Part shown: positions 1 to 8,494 of the stretch, in pieces
Layout: the number at the start of each line of letters is the position of its first letter
How positions within the stretch are numbered: position 1 is the first letter of the stretch
Source of the DNA: Pseudomonadota bacterium
GTDB lineage: Bacteria; Pseudomonadota; Alphaproteobacteria; Rhizobiales; Xanthobacteraceae
Assembly (NCBI GenBank): GCA_023390695.1
Contig: JAEWCJ010000182.1
Span: 1-25,175, forward strand
Direction: 5' to 3'
DNA length: 25,175 nucleotides
Program-made: the position numbers and the translations under genes
Notes under the pieces: model-generated
What the model was told of the DNA's origin: nothing
Database searches by the model: none
What the model saw: the letters and a program-made list of their open reading frames with translations, nothing else

Positions 1-1050
1 CGCATGCTCCTGCTCTTCGCTCCGGTCTATGAGCGTGACACGTTTCTCGGAACGATCGGCTTTTCGTACGAGATCGATGATTTCTTCCAGGCCGCTCTGG
101 GCGTTCGCCGCGGCGACAATCGTTTCGCCGTCACTGTGTTCACGCAGAATGTCCAGCAGCCGCTGGCCTCGGCCGCGCCATCGAACGGAAGCGACAACGT
201 CCAAAACAGTAAAGGCGTGGCGAGGAATATCGAACGACGAATCAATTTCGCCGGCAAGGAACTGAAATTCATCTACTCGACCGATCGCGATCTCGACTGG
301 GAAAGCTTCCTGCGTGGCGCGGGGGTGGCCGCGACAGGCATTCTCCTGACCATGGCCACGGTCCTCCTGCTTGCCTTCATGTTGAGCCGCGCCGCGGCGC
401 TGGCGAAGGAAGTGGAATCGCGGCGTTCCGCCGAGGACAGGCTGAAGGTTCTAATCCACGAACTGAATCATCGCGTCCGCAACGTGATGACGGTGGCGCA
501 GGCCGTGGTACGGCTCAGTTTCACCTCCGGCTACAGCCTCGCTGACGTGCAGAAGACCTGCGAGGGACGTCTGCAGGCCTTGTCGAATGCGATGACGCTG
601 CTGACCGCAAGCGACTGGCGCAGCGTCGGCTTGCGTCAGCTCATCACCGAAGAGATCATTCCCTTCGCGGAACGCATCAACGTAAATGGCCCGGACATCG
701 CCTTGCGCCCGCGCGCGGCGCAGACATTCGCGCTGCTGTTCTACGAGCTGGCGACCAATGCGGCCAAACACGGCGCCCTGTCGGTGCCGCAGGGACGCGT
801 GCAACTGACATGGAAGATCGACCATTCGGTCGACGAACCCTTGTTCCGGCTGTTGTGGCGGGAAATCGGCGGCCCCGCCGTCACGACCCCGACCAGGCGC
901 GGCTTTGGCGAATTGCTGGTGCGCCGCATCGCCCCCCGCGATGTCGCCGGGCGCAGCACCGTCAATTACGACAGCCAGGGCCTGCGCTACGAACTGGAAG
1001 CGCCGCTCAAGGAATTGATCGACCAGAAAGCGGCGACGGCAAAAAGCTGA
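1..1050 (+). CDS. HWE-family sensor histidine kinase, 5'-truncated by window edge
   Basis: The reading frame is open to the first base, so the true start lies upstream; the Met codon at position 4 is internal. Residues are counted from that Met. The first ~30 residues (APVYE, FLGTIGFSYEIDDFF) look like the end of a periplasmic CHASE-type sensor domain. A hydrophobic segment at about 105-128 is a likely second membrane pass. The kinase core follows: H-box ELNHRVRN with phospho-acceptor His156, N-box YELATNAAKHG at 248-258, and LLWREIGGP near 285 with the W-x-E signature that gives the HWE family its name, then RRGFG. There is no receiver domain, so a separate response regulator is expected; none is in the window. 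HWE kinases are typical of Rhizobiales and often feed general stress or light signalling, but the ligand here cannot be read. The gene ends 20 bases from the convergent tRNA-Thr gene. Confidence 0.9.
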   Translation, partial: RMLLLFAPVYERDTFLGTIGFSYEIDDFFQAALGVRRGDNRFAVTVFTQNVQQPLASAAPSNGSDNVQNSKGVARNIERRINFAGKELKFIYSTDRDLDWESFLRGAGVAATGILLTMATVLLLAFMLSRAAALAKEVESRRSAEDRLKVLIHELNHRVRNVMTVAQAVVRLSFTSGYSLADVQKTCEGRLQALSNAMTLLTASDWRSVGLRQLITEEIIPFAERINVNGPDIALRPRAAQTFALLFYELATNAAKHGALSVPQGRVQLTWKIDHSVDEPLFRLLWREIGGPAVTTPTRRGFGELLVRRIAPRDVAGRSTVNYDSQGLRYELEAPLKELIDQKAATAKS

Positions 1051-1059
1051 GGCTCAGCT
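1041..1059 (-). terminator. Intrinsic terminator of tRNA-Thr
   Basis: Read on the minus strand, AGCTGA-GCC-TCAGCT forms a 6-bp stem with a 3-base loop and runs into a stretch of T. It begins 11 bases after the tRNA CCA end. The element overlaps the last codons of the convergent histidine kinase gene. The stem is short, so efficiency is uncertain. Confidence 0.55.
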
Positions 1060-1070
1060 CCGGGATTGGC

Positions 1071-1146
1071 TGGTGCCGCAAGAGGGATTCGAACCCCCGA
1101 CCCCCTCATTACGAATGAGGTGCTCTACCAACTGAGCTATTGCGGC
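1071..1146 (-). tRNA. tRNA-Thr (anticodon CGT)
   Basis: A 76-base cloverleaf including an encoded CCA (1071-1073). The acceptor stem is GCCGCAA/TTGCGGC, the D-arm GCTC/GAGC, and the anticodon stem CCTCA/TGAGG encloses the loop TTCGTAA, giving anticodon CGT, which reads ACG. The T-loop TTCGAAT is standard. The anticodon and overall form match bacterial tRNA-Thr. It sits downstream of the HemY-like gene on the same strand, so it could receive some read-through, but a possible promoter of its own lies at 1173-1201. Confidence 0.96.
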
Positions 1147-1172
1147 GCAGGCCAGATGCTGAGAAGTGGCCT

Positions 1173-1201
1173 CTGATAACGGGCATGCCCGGCCTTGGCA
1201 A
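1173..1201 (-). promoter_or_regulatory. Possible sigma70 promoter for tRNA-Thr
   Basis: On the minus strand TTGCCA (1201-1196) and TATCAG (1178-1173) are separated by 17 bases, placing a start about 20 bases before the mature tRNA. The spacer contains a 12-bp palindrome, CGGGCATGCCCG (1180-1191). This is pattern matching only. Confidence 0.35.
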
Positions 1202-1222
1202 GCGACGCCCTGCAAATAGGCC

Positions 1223-2812
1223 TCACCAGGAGAAAAAACGCCGCCAGCCGGATGCGCCGCTGGTCGGTTCCGGGACCGGGTCGCGCTCGATATCCGGGTC
1301 CGGGCCGGGGTCGTCCGGGGCATGGACGGTGGGAATGACGATGTCTTCCGCCGGCACCGGCCGGGGGCTGGTTGCCGCAGGCGGCGCTGCCTCGGGTTTT
1401 GCCGCCGTTTCGGGTTTTGCCGCAGCCTCGGGATTCGGCGCCGGCTCAACCGGAACTTGAACGACGTCCGCCTTTTCCTCGACCAGCAGCGGCGCGTCCT
1501 TCGCCAGGTCGAGCTCGACCCGTGGCGGCGCAATCTCCGCCAGCGGAACCTTCCATTCAAAGGCGTCGATGCGTCCGCTCACCGGCGACACCGGCATCCA
1601 GCGCTCCGACGCAATGCCATCAGCCGTCCAGAGCGGATCGCGCGCCGCACGCAAGGCGCGCGCCGTCCATTCGCGGGCGCGTCCTTCGTCGCCGAATTCG
1701 GCCTGCTCGAGATTCGCCATCAGCACGGCGATGCGTTGCGTCGGCTGATCGAGATAAGGAAACAGCGCTTCCCGCGCCAACACGAATTCACGGGCATCGA
1801 TCGCCGCCCGCGCCAGCGCAATCGCGCCTTCGATATTGGGAGCGGACTTTTCGTTCAGCCGCTTCGCGCGCGCCAGACGCTCGCGCGCCGCATCGCCGAG
1901 CCGCACGTGAATGTAGGCATCCGCCAGATCCGGATGCGGCTGCGTCTCCCAGGCTTTCTCCAGCATGCGCGAAGCCCTGCGGATATCGCCGGCTTCCGAC
2001 AGGAAGCGCGCGGCAAGCGCGGCCGCCGGCACGAGATCGGGCGCGAGCTTGACCGCCTCCAGCACCGCGGCTTTGGCCGCATCGCGATCGGTTTCTTCCG
2101 CTGCCATTGCCTGTGCGGTCAGCAATACCGCACGTTGCCGGCGGTAGGTGTCCTTGTCGATGGCGCCGCTTTGCCTGTTGCGCTCGACGATCTCCAGCGC
2201 ACCGGGCCAGTCGCCCTCTGCGGAGCGGAATTGCAGCACCGCCTGCCCGGCCCAGGGCAATGACGAATCGAGCCGCGCCGCTTCTTCCGCATACAGACGC
2301 GCGCCGGCGGCGTCATCGCGGCGCTGCGCTTCGACATAAAGACCACGCAAGCCGAGCAGCCGCGTTTCGTTGAGCTCGGTCATCCTGCGGAAGGTGCGCT
2401 CGGCCGCCGCGCGGTCGCCCGACAATTGCGCCGCCTGCGCACCGAGCAGCAAGGTCAGCGGTTCGTTGGCAACCAGACGCTGCGCCTCATCGGCATACCT
2501 GCGCGCGAGACCGGCGTCGCCCGCACCCACCGCCAGCAAGCCTTTGGTCAGAGCGAGATGCCCCTGGCCGCTACGCCGGCGGCGCCAATATTCGGAAACG
2601 CGTTTCGGCGTATGCAGCACCGCGCGCAGGATCGACCACACCAGAACCGACAGCACCACCGCTGCGACAAACGCCGCCAGCGTCACCATCACCGACGTTT
2701 CGATACGCAAGCCTTGCCAGGTGATCGCGACCTCACCCGGACGATCGGCGAACCAGGCGATGCCGAGCGCGAGAAGCCCGACCAGAACCAGATAGAGTGC
2801 GACGCGGATCAT
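1223..2812 (-). CDS. HemY-N / TPR membrane protein of the heme-mitofilin cluster
   Basis: The ATG at 2812 gives 529 residues and follows a GAGGT site; the longer upstream reading would overlap the mitofilin gene and lacks a membrane-protein start. Two hydrophobic segments (about 3-22 and 41-63) form a hairpin anchor, as in the HemY N-terminal domain. Next comes a long Ala/Leu-rich helical region with TPR-like repeats (e.g. RRYADEAQRLVANEPL, ERTFRRMTELNETR), and from about 430 a Pro/Glu/Ala-rich tail ending in aromatic GWRRFFSW. Despite the name, this family is not protoporphyrinogen oxidase; it is a putative scaffold near tetrapyrrole enzymes. In other alphaproteobacteria the gene beside mitofilin in this position has been studied as orf52 and linked to membrane architecture; equating it with this gene is my inference. 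The mitofilin stop lies 13 bases upstream, implying co-translation. Confidence 0.85.
   Translation of the reverse strand: MIRVALYLVLVGLLALGIAWFADRPGEVAITWQGLRIETSVMVTLAAFVAAVVLSVLVWSILRAVLHTPKRVSEYWRRRRSGQGHLALTKGLLAVGAGDAGLARRYADEAQRLVANEPLTLLLGAQAAQLSGDRAAAERTFRRMTELNETRLLGLRGLYVEAQRRDDAAGARLYAEEAARLDSSLPWAGQAVLQFRSAEGDWPGALEIVERNRQSGAIDKDTYRRQRAVLLTAQAMAAEETDRDAAKAAVLEAVKLAPDLVPAAALAARFLSEAGDIRRASRMLEKAWETQPHPDLADAYIHVRLGDAARERLARAKRLNEKSAPNIEGAIALARAAIDAREFVLAREALFPYLDQPTQRIAVLMANLEQAEFGDEGRAREWTARALRAARDPLWTADGIASERWMPVSPVSGRIDAFEWKVPLAEIAPPRVELDLAKDAPLLVEEKADVVQVPVEPAPNPEAAAKPETAAKPEAAPPAATSPRPVPAEDIVIPTVHAPDDPGPDPDIERDPVPEPTSGASGWRRFFSW
1392..1445 (-). repeat. 18-bp tandem repeat, three copies, inside the HemY-like gene
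   Basis: Copies start at 1392, 1410 and 1428; the first two match at 14 of 18 bases and the third is more degenerate. On the coding strand they encode the hexapeptide series PEAAAK, PETAAK, PEAAPP in the disordered C-terminal tail. The repeat is in frame and could change copy number without breaking the gene. Confidence 0.75.
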
Positions 2813-2825
2813 TGGCGCTGCGACC

Positions 2826-4109
2826 TCACATGTTTGGCTTGCCGAGGGCGGCAAGCGCGCCAATGGAAAATTGTCGTGCGGCAGCGAGCGCCACATTGCG
2901 CGCATCGGCCTTCCTGATCCAGCCTTCGGCCGGCGTCCGAATCTGCGGCGGCAGTTTCGCCAGTTCCTGCAGGGCGCCTGTGATGTCGGACGATCCCGCT
3001 TTTGCCTCGATGCGGGTCAGCACATCCACGGGCCGGTCTCCGGCAACTTCGCCCACGGGACGAATCCGCACCAGCCGTTCGGCATTGGCCTGCAGCTTGT
3101 CCAGAAAGCCGCCGTCCTGCGGCGTCTCGCGCTCCGTCAGCTTCAGCATCGCCGGTATCAGGGCCCTGAGTTCATGAGACAATGCCGCTGGGCTTGGCAC
3201 ACCGCCTGCTGCAAACGATTCGAGCGGTGCGAGACCGTTCGAATCCGGCGCCAGCGCTTTCGCGGCAGCCAGTTCCGCCGCGAAGGGCACGCCGCGTTCG
3301 ACCGCGCTCAGCAGTATGGCGGACACCACGGCCACACGGCTCTTGCGGTCGTCGGCGGCAATGGCTGCGCGTTCCGCGTCCGCGGCTTTCAGCGCCTGTT
3401 CGAGCGACGCAATTCTCTGGTTGAGCGCCTCGGCATCGATTCTCATGCCCTCCGGGGTCGCAGCACCGGAGCCTGCTTGCGCATTCTCGGCAGCGGCGAT
3501 CGCCGCATCGGCGCGGCTGCGTGTCTCCCGCACCAGCCCCATCAGCTCGTCAGCCCGCCGCTGTTGCGCCGCTACGTTCTCCGCTGCAAGCTTTGCAGCC
3601 GCTTCCGCCCCTGCAATGCGCGTCATCAATGCAGCATCCGGAGCATGCGGCACGGTCACGGCCGCTTCGAGCTTCGTCAGCCGGTCCGACAGGTCGTTGA
3701 TGACCTGTGTCTGTTCAAGCTGAGCATCGGCGGCGACTTCACGCCCAACAAACAAATTGGCGATGGCGAGGCCGATCAGGAAAAAGACGATGGCCGCGGC
3801 GACGGCCGCACCGATCAGCGACAGCGGCAATCCGCCGGGAAGCCGGCCCAGGATCGGACGTTTCGGGCGCTCGGGGTCCTGCGGCGGCACGCTGCCAGCG
3901 CCGGTTTCCGTCTTCTGACTCGCTTTGCTGCCTTTCGCGCCGACGTCGGGCGTAGCCGGCGTGTCGGCATCGGCGCTGCGCTTGTCGGCAGCCGGCTCGT
4001 TCGTCAATTCGGTCGCCTTCAGTTCAATGGTCGGCGCCGGGCGCCGCGCGGCCCAGGGCTTGTGGGCGCCGGCGCTTTTCTCATTTTTGTCGCCCGTGTC
4101 GCTTGTCAT
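2826..4109 (-). CDS. Mitofilin / Mic60-like inner-membrane protein
   Basis: 427 residues starting at an ATG with AGGAGA 8 bases upstream. Residues 1-93 are a low-complexity, charged, Pro/Thr-rich cytoplasmic segment. One membrane segment lies at about 95-120 (LIGAAVAAAIVFFLIGLAIA). A coiled-coil-prone, Ala/Glu/Gln-rich region fills about 125-265, and the C-terminal ~130 residues carry the mitofilin-type signature (GVPFAAELAAAKAL, RLVRIRPVGEVAGD, AAARQFSIGALAALG). This is the architecture of alphaproteobacterial Mic60, the relative of the mitochondrial cristae-junction protein, which deforms intracytoplasmic or inner membranes. Its place between hemD and a HemY-like gene is the conserved alphaproteobacterial arrangement. 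The 165-base gap to hemD, with a hairpin at 4142-4159, may allow expression partly apart from hemCD. The family is well supported; the role in this organism is inferred. Confidence 0.88.
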   Translation of the reverse strand: MTSDTGDKNEKSAGAHKPWAARRPAPTIELKATELTNEPAADKRSADADTPATPDVGAKGSKASQKTETGAGSVPPQDPERPKRPILGRLPGGLPLSLIGAAVAAAIVFFLIGLAIANLFVGREVAADAQLEQTQVINDLSDRLTKLEAAVTVPHAPDAALMTRIAGAEAAAKLAAENVAAQQRRADELMGLVRETRSRADAAIAAAENAQAGSGAATPEGMRIDAEALNQRIASLEQALKAADAERAAIAADDRKSRVAVVSAILLSAVERGVPFAAELAAAKALAPDSNGLAPLESFAAGGVPSPAALSHELRALIPAMLKLTERETPQDGGFLDKLQANAERLVRIRPVGEVAGDRPVDVLTRIEAKAGSSDITGALQELAKLPPQIRTPAEGWIRKADARNVALAAARQFSIGALAALGKPNM

Positions 4110-4141
4110 GGCGCCGTCTCCTGGCTTGGAACAGGGAAAGA

Positions 4142-4159
4142 CCGATTCACGGGAATCGG
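4142..4159 (-). promoter_or_regulatory. Hairpin in the hemD-mic60 gap
   Basis: CCGATTC (4142-4148) and GAATCGG (4153-4159) form a perfect 7-bp stem with a 4-base loop. On the minus strand it is followed by TCTTTCCC, a weak T-rich tail, and lies about 20 bases before the mic60 ribosome-binding site. It could be a leaky terminator or attenuator after hemD, or simply leader structure. The rest of 4110-4274 shows no ORF or clear promoter that I can support. Confidence 0.4.
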
Positions 4160-4274
4160 CTCGAGGCCGCAGACATTATCCAATAGTGCGTCAGGATTTC
4201 GGCAGTAACAACGCCATTAGAACATGTCCGAGGCCCGCAGACACCAATTGCCGCGCGCAAAGGTGCAAATAAAT

Positions 4275-4988
4275 TCAACTGAGCAAAAGATCGATTAACG
4301 CTTCCTCCTCGGGCTTGCGTGCCACCTGAATGCTGGTTGCGCCGATCTCCCGCAGCGGTTCGGCCGCACGATCGGACAGACAGAAATGCGACAACGCCTT
4401 GATCTCGCGCAACAACCCGCCTGATCGCGCACAATCGACGAAAATGGCCGTGCTGCGACGGGAATAGTGCAGAACGCCGTTAACCTCTTCGGCGCGAATG
4501 GCCGATGTCACCGCGTCGGCAAACGCCTCGGCGGCGCTGGCACGGTAGAGAATAACGGTTTTCACCGTGAGGCCCCGCGCCGCCAGATCGCCGGCCAGAT
4601 CGCGCGCAATGTCGTTCCCGGCCAGATAAAGCAGCGGCCTCGCGCGTATCCCAAGCCGCGCGGAGACCAGGCGCACCAGGTCGGCGCTATCGCCCTCCGA
4701 AGAAACGATATCGGTGAAGCCCGCCATCTTCCCCGCAGTGGCAGTCTGGCGACCGACCGCGAAGAGCGGCAGCGCCGTTATCTCCGAACATCGGTCATGC
4801 GTCATCAACGCACGCGCCGCATTCCCGCTGGTCATCAGCACTGCGTCCCAGGGACCATTGCCGATGACCGCATCGGAGATCGCGTCAATGCGCAGCAACG
4901 GTGCGATCAGCGTGTCAAAGCCCCGCTTCCGCAATTTGCCCGCTGTCCGCTGCGCTTCGTCGACGGGGCGCGTGATAAGAATTCGCAC
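4275..4988 (-). CDS. hemD: Uroporphyrinogen-III synthase
   Basis: 237 residues, the usual length for HemD. It closes and isomerises hydroxymethylbilane to uroporphyrinogen III, the branch point to heme, siroheme, cobalamin and chlorophyll, in the cytoplasm. The sequence opens MRILITRPVDEAQRTAGKL, typical of the family, followed by TSGNAARAL in the first lobe and LYRASAAEAF and LHYSRRSTAIF in the second, consistent with the two-lobed fold. HemD is poorly conserved, so these short blocks and the context carry the call. The start is GTG, only 3 bases after the hemC stop, so it is probably translationally coupled to hemC. Confidence 0.93.
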   Translation of the reverse strand: MRILITRPVDEAQRTAGKLRKRGFDTLIAPLLRIDAISDAVIGNGPWDAVLMTSGNAARALMTHDRCSEITALPLFAVGRQTATAGKMAGFTDIVSSEGDSADLVRLVSARLGIRARPLLYLAGNDIARDLAGDLAARGLTVKTVILYRASAAEAFADAVTSAIRAEEVNGVLHYSRRSTAIFVDCARSGGLLREIKALSHFCLSDRAAEPLREIGATSIQVARKPEEEALIDLLLS

Positions 4989-4991
4989 CGC

Positions 4992-5930
4992 TCAGCCCTG
5001 CGTGAAAAAACCGGCCCCGCCGCGTCGCTTCAGCTCCTCGCCGGCATCGGCGCCAAGCGCCACCGCATCCGCGATGCTGCCCTCGCGCGTCGTCTCGTGA
5101 CTCTCGCTGCCGTCCGTTTTCAGGATCATGCCGCGAAAGCGCATCTGCGAGTCGCCAATGACGGCATGCCCGCCAATGGGCGTGCGGCAGGAGCCGTCCA
5201 GCACGGTGAGAAAAGCGCGTTCCGCCGCGAGTGCAGTCGACGCGGCGGGGTGATCGATCGCAGCTAGATACTGGCGCGTTCTGTCATCCTTCTCGCGTGC
5301 TTCGATGACAATGACGCCCTGGCCGACCGCGGGCAGAAAATCATCGATGTCGAGAATGGCCGTCGCCGTATGCACCAGACCGAGGCGCCGCAGCCCGGCC
5401 AGCGCCAGCAGAGTGGCGTCGAAATCGCCTTCATCGATTCGCCGCAGCCGCGTCTCCACATTGCCGCGCAGCATCTCGACTTGCAGATCGGGGCGCAGCC
5501 GCTTGGCCATCGCCTGCCGGCGGAGCGACGCGGTGCCCAGCTTGGCGCCGTGTGGAATAGCGGCAAAGGATTTCGCCTTGGGGCTGACCAGCACGTCGCG
5601 CGGGTCTTCGCGCTCGAGACAGGCGACCAGCGCCAGGCCATCCGGCAGCACAGTCGGCATGTCTTTCGCGGAATGCACCGCGAAATCGATCTCGTTCTCC
5701 AGCAAGGCTTCCTCAAGCTCCTTGGTGAACAAGCCTTTTCCACCCGATTCGGCGAGAGAACGGTCCTGGATGCGGTCCCCCGTCGTGCGGATGACGCGGA
5801 TTTCGATGGCTGCGGGATCCAAACCGTGTGCCTGCGCAAGCTGCGCCTGCACCAATCGGGCCTGCGCCAGCGCAAGCGCCGAACCGCGCGTCCCCAGACG
5901 CAGAACAGAAGTGACAGAGGATTGCACCAT
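4992..5930 (-). CDS. hemC: Hydroxymethylbilane synthase (porphobilinogen deaminase)
   Basis: The ATG at 5930 ([17 protein letters not shown]) gives 312 residues, as expected; GAGGT lies just upstream. The frame stays open to 6179 but that extension is Arg/Pro-rich, antisense to tsaD and unlike HemC. It polymerises four porphobilinogen molecules to hydroxymethylbilane on a dipyrromethane cofactor. Key residues are present: [13 protein letters not shown] at the N-terminus, HSAKDMP with catalytic Asp90, [10 protein letters not shown] substrate-binding arginines, GNVETRLRR, and the cofactor-attachment cysteine Cys248 in [11 protein letters not shown]. First gene of the hemC-hemD-mic60-HemY-like series, divergent from tsaD; the two start codons are only about 50 bases apart, so each promoter probably lies within or next to the other gene. 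Confidence 0.97.
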   Translation of the reverse strand: MVQSSVTSVLRLGTRGSALALAQARLVQAQLAQAHGLDPAAIEIRVIRTTGDRIQDRSLAESGGKGLFTKELEEALLENEIDFAVHSAKDMPTVLPDGLALVACLEREDPRDVLVSPKAKSFAAIPHGAKLGTASLRRQAMAKRLRPDLQVEMLRGNVETRLRRIDEGDFDATLLALAGLRRLGLVHTATAILDIDDFLPAVGQGVIVIEAREKDDRTRQYLAAIDHPAASTALAAERAFLTVLDGSCRTPIGGHAVIGDSQMRFRGMILKTDGSESHETTREGSIADAVALGADAGEELKRRGGAGFFTQG

Positions 5931-5980
5931 TGGACCTCGCAATGCTACGCCGGTTCCACGAGACAGGGCTTCCGGCGGAC

Positions 5981-7057
5981 ATGGTTGTACTCGGAATCGA
6001 AACGACTTGCGACGAAACTGCAGCCGCCCTGGTGACACGGGACGCCGACGGCCGCGGACAAATTTTGTCGAACGTCGTTCTATCGCAGACCACCGAGCAC
6101 GCCGCATTCGGTGGCGTCGTACCTGAAATTGCCGCCCGGGCACATGTCGAAGTGCTCGACCACCTGATCGCACAGGCAATGCACGAGGCGGATCTGACCT
6201 TCGCCGACATCGACGGTGTCGCGGCGGCCGCCGGACCGGGCCTGATCGGCGGGGTGATCGTGGGGCTGACCACAGCCAAGGCGCTGGCGCTGGCCAACAA
6301 CAAGCCGCTGATCGCCGTCAATCACCTCGAAGCGCATGCGCTGACCGCGCGGCTGACCGATTCGGTGCCGTTCCCTTATTGCCTGTTTCTCGCCTCCGGC
6401 GGCCATACCCAGATCGTCGCCGTGCGCGGCGTCGGCGACTATGTCCTTCTGGGCAACACGCTGGACGACGCCATCGGCGAAGCCTTCGACAAGACCGCCA
6501 AACTGCTCGGCCTTGGCTATCCGGGCGGTCCGCAAGTGGAAAAGGAAGCGCTGCGCGGCAATCGCGAACGCTTCTCGTTGCCGCGTCCGATGCTGGCCCG
6601 CCACGATGCGAATTTCTCGCTGTCCGGACTGAAGACAGCCTTGCGCCTCGAGGCGGAGCGAATCGCACCGCTCAGCGACCAGGACGTGTGGGATCTCTGC
6701 GCCTCGTTCCAGCAAGCCGTCGTCGACATGGTGCTGGACCGCCTGCGCGCCGGTCTGCGCATATTCCGGGAACGCTACGGATCGCCGACAGCGCTGGTGG
6801 CCGCCGGCGGCGTCGCCGCCAATCAAGCCATCGGCAAGGCCCTCAACCGGGCCGCGTTTGAAATCAGCACCAAACTGGTCGTTCCGCCGCCGGATCTGTG
6901 CACGGACAATGGCGCCATGATCGCATGGGCCGGTGCAGAGCGGCTCGCGGCGGGCCTGACCGACGATCTCGGCATCGCCCCCCGCGCCCGCTGGCCGCTG
7001 GAAGAGGTGGCCGGCCCGGCTTCGGGCGCCCAGTCTCAGTCTTCCGCACGTTTCTGA
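5981..7057 (+). CDS. tsaD: tRNA threonylcarbamoyladenosine transferase TsaD
   Basis: With TsaB and TsaE it transfers the threonylcarbamoyl group to A37 of ANN-reading tRNAs (t6A), in the cytoplasm. Start choice: the ATG at 5981 gives [17 protein letters not shown], the standard family N-terminus, and 358 residues; an ATG at 5942 and a TTG at 5930 would add up to 17 extra residues and cut further into the hemC leader. There is no strong ribosome-binding site at any of them. Metal-binding residues are all visible: His115 and His119 in HLEAH and Asp309 in CTDNGAM. The nucleotide-binding motifs [24 protein letters not shown] and [13 protein letters not shown] are intact. gpsA follows after 22 bases, so they likely share a transcript. 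Confidence 0.96.
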   Translation: MVVLGIETTCDETAAALVTRDADGRGQILSNVVLSQTTEHAAFGGVVPEIAARAHVEVLDHLIAQAMHEADLTFADIDGVAAAAGPGLIGGVIVGLTTAKALALANNKPLIAVNHLEAHALTARLTDSVPFPYCLFLASGGHTQIVAVRGVGDYVLLGNTLDDAIGEAFDKTAKLLGLGYPGGPQVEKEALRGNRERFSLPRPMLARHDANFSLSGLKTALRLEAERIAPLSDQDVWDLCASFQQAVVDMVLDRLRAGLRIFRERYGSPTALVAAGGVAANQAIGKALNRAAFEISTKLVVPPPDLCTDNGAMIAWAGAERLAAGLTDDLGIAPRARWPLEEVAGPASGAQSQSSARF

Positions 7058-7079
7058 TTGTCGCAGCCGGGGCACCTCC

Positions 7080-8069
7080 ATGTCTTTCCATCACATCGCC
7101 GTGCTTGGCGCCGGAGCCTGGGGAACGGCGCTCGCCAACGCCGCCGCGCTTGCCGGCCGGCGGGTCACCATCTGGAGCTTCGACAAGACGGAAGCCGAAA
7201 CGCTGGCTGCGACGCGCATGTCGCCGATGCTGCCGGACGTCACTATCAATCCATCCATTGCCATCACCACGTCGCTGGCCCAGGCGGCGGAAGCCGACGC
7301 CATTCTTGTCGTCGTCCCGGCGCAGGTCTCGCGCGAGGTCATATCGCAAGCGGGATCGCTGATCCGGCACGGCACCCCGCTGATCACCTGCGCAAAAGGA
7401 ATCGAACGCGGCACGCGCAAATTCATGACGGAGGTGATCGCCGAGGCGGCGCCGCATGCCGTGCCGGCCATCCTGTCCGGCCCCAGCTTTGCCGCCGACG
7501 TGGCGCGCGGCCTGCCGACCGCCGTGACCCTCGCGGCGAAGGACGAGCACGCGGCCAGCGCGCTTGCGCAGGCAATCGGCACGGCGACATTCCGGCCCTA
7601 TCATTCGACCGATCTTCGTGGCGTCGAGATCGGCGGCGCGGCGAAAAACGTATTCGCCATCGCAGCCGGCATCGTGGCGGGCCGCGGGCTTGGCGACAGC
7701 GCGGCAGCGGCGCTGACGACGCGCGGCTTTGCCGAACTGGCGCGCTTCGGAAAGGCCTGCGGCGCACGCCCGGAAACGCTGACCGGCCTGTCCGGGCTCG
7801 GCGATCTCATCCTCACCTGTTCCTCCCCGCAATCGCGCAACCGTTCGCTCGGCATCGCGCTCGGCCGCGGCAAATCTCCACTGGAAGCACTCGGCGGGTC
7901 CAAGCTGGCGGAAGGTGCGTATACTGCCTCGGTGCTCACCGACATGGCCCGCGACCTCAAGGTGGAAATGCCGATCGCCGATGCGGTCGCCAGTGTGCTT
8001 GACGGCAGCGAGAGCGTCGACCAAGCCATCGAGCGGCTGCTGGCGCGGCCGATCCGTGCGGAGATATGA
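7080..8069 (+). CDS. gpsA: Glycerol-3-phosphate dehydrogenase [NAD(P)+]
   Basis: 329 residues, normal for GpsA. It reduces dihydroxyacetone phosphate to sn-glycerol-3-phosphate, the backbone of membrane phospholipids. The N-terminal Rossmann fold is shown by [12 protein letters not shown] (about 6-17). Family motifs follow: [34 protein letters not shown], and [13 protein letters not shown] with catalytic Lys189; then [12 protein letters not shown] in the C-terminal helical domain. The ATG at 7080 is preceded by only a weak G-rich site. Its stop is separated by a single base from the EVE-domain gene start. Pairing of tsaD with gpsA is common in alphaproteobacteria. Confidence 0.97.
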   Translation: MSFHHIAVLGAGAWGTALANAAALAGRRVTIWSFDKTEAETLAATRMSPMLPDVTINPSIAITTSLAQAAEADAILVVVPAQVSREVISQAGSLIRHGTPLITCAKGIERGTRKFMTEVIAEAAPHAVPAILSGPSFAADVARGLPTAVTLAAKDEHAASALAQAIGTATFRPYHSTDLRGVEIGGAAKNVFAIAAGIVAGRGLGDSAAAALTTRGFAELARFGKACGARPETLTGLSGLGDLILTCSSPQSRNRSLGIALGRGKSPLEALGGSKLAEGAYTASVLTDMARDLKVEMPIADAVASVLDGSESVDQAIERLLARPIRAEI

Positions 8070-8070
8070 C

Positions 8071-8490
8071 ATGGCGCATTGGCTGATGAAGAGCGAGCCC
8101 GATGCCTGGTCCTGGGACCAGCAGGTGAAGAAGGGCGCCAAAGGCGAGATGTGGAACGGCGTGCGCAACCACACCGCCAAGCAGAATCTGATGAAGATGA
8201 AGAAGGGCGACCGCGCCTTCTTCTATCATTCGAATATCGGCAAGGAGATCGTCGGGGTCGTCGAGATCATCCGCGAGCACTATCCGGATCCGACCGACGA
8301 AACGAAGAAGTTCGTTGTGGTGGACGTGAAAGCGGTCGAGCCGCTGCCGCAGCCGGTCAGTCTCGCCGCCATCAAGGCGGAACCGAAGCTGCAGGACATG
8401 GCGCTGCTGAAATATTCGCGCCTGTCGGTGCAGCCGGTCACTGACGGTGAATGGAAGATCATCTGCAAGATGGGCGGCTTGAAAGCCTGA
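8071..8490 (+). CDS. EVE-domain (PUA-like) protein
   Basis: 139 residues from an ATG with GGAG about 6 bases upstream, one base after the gpsA stop; a longer in-frame reading inside gpsA is discarded. The whole protein is one EVE domain: MAHWLMKSEPDAWSWDQ at the N-terminus, then GEMWNGVRNHTAKQNLMKMK, GDRAFFYHSN and IVGVVEI. EVE belongs to the PUA-like fold, relatives of which (YTH, human THYN1) recognise modified bases. In bacteria stand-alone EVE proteins are widespread and their ligand is not settled; binding of modified DNA or RNA is the usual proposal. It ends 4 bases from the convergent DUF2059 gene. Family certain, function open. Confidence 0.92.
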   Translation: MAHWLMKSEPDAWSWDQQVKKGAKGEMWNGVRNHTAKQNLMKMKKGDRAFFYHSNIGKEIVGVVEIIREHYPDPTDETKKFVVVDVKAVEPLPQPVSLAAIKAEPKLQDMALLKYSRLSVQPVTDGEWKIICKMGGLKA

Positions 8491-8494
8491 CCCG

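Noticed and set aside
1071..1146. tRNA-Arg (anticodon ACG) reading
   Set aside because: ACG is seen only when the loop is read on the plus strand; the gene is on the minus strand, where the anticodon is CGT (Thr).
5931..6179. N-terminal extension of hemC
   Set aside because: Arg/Pro-rich, antisense to tsaD; the family N-terminus begins right at the 5930 ATG.
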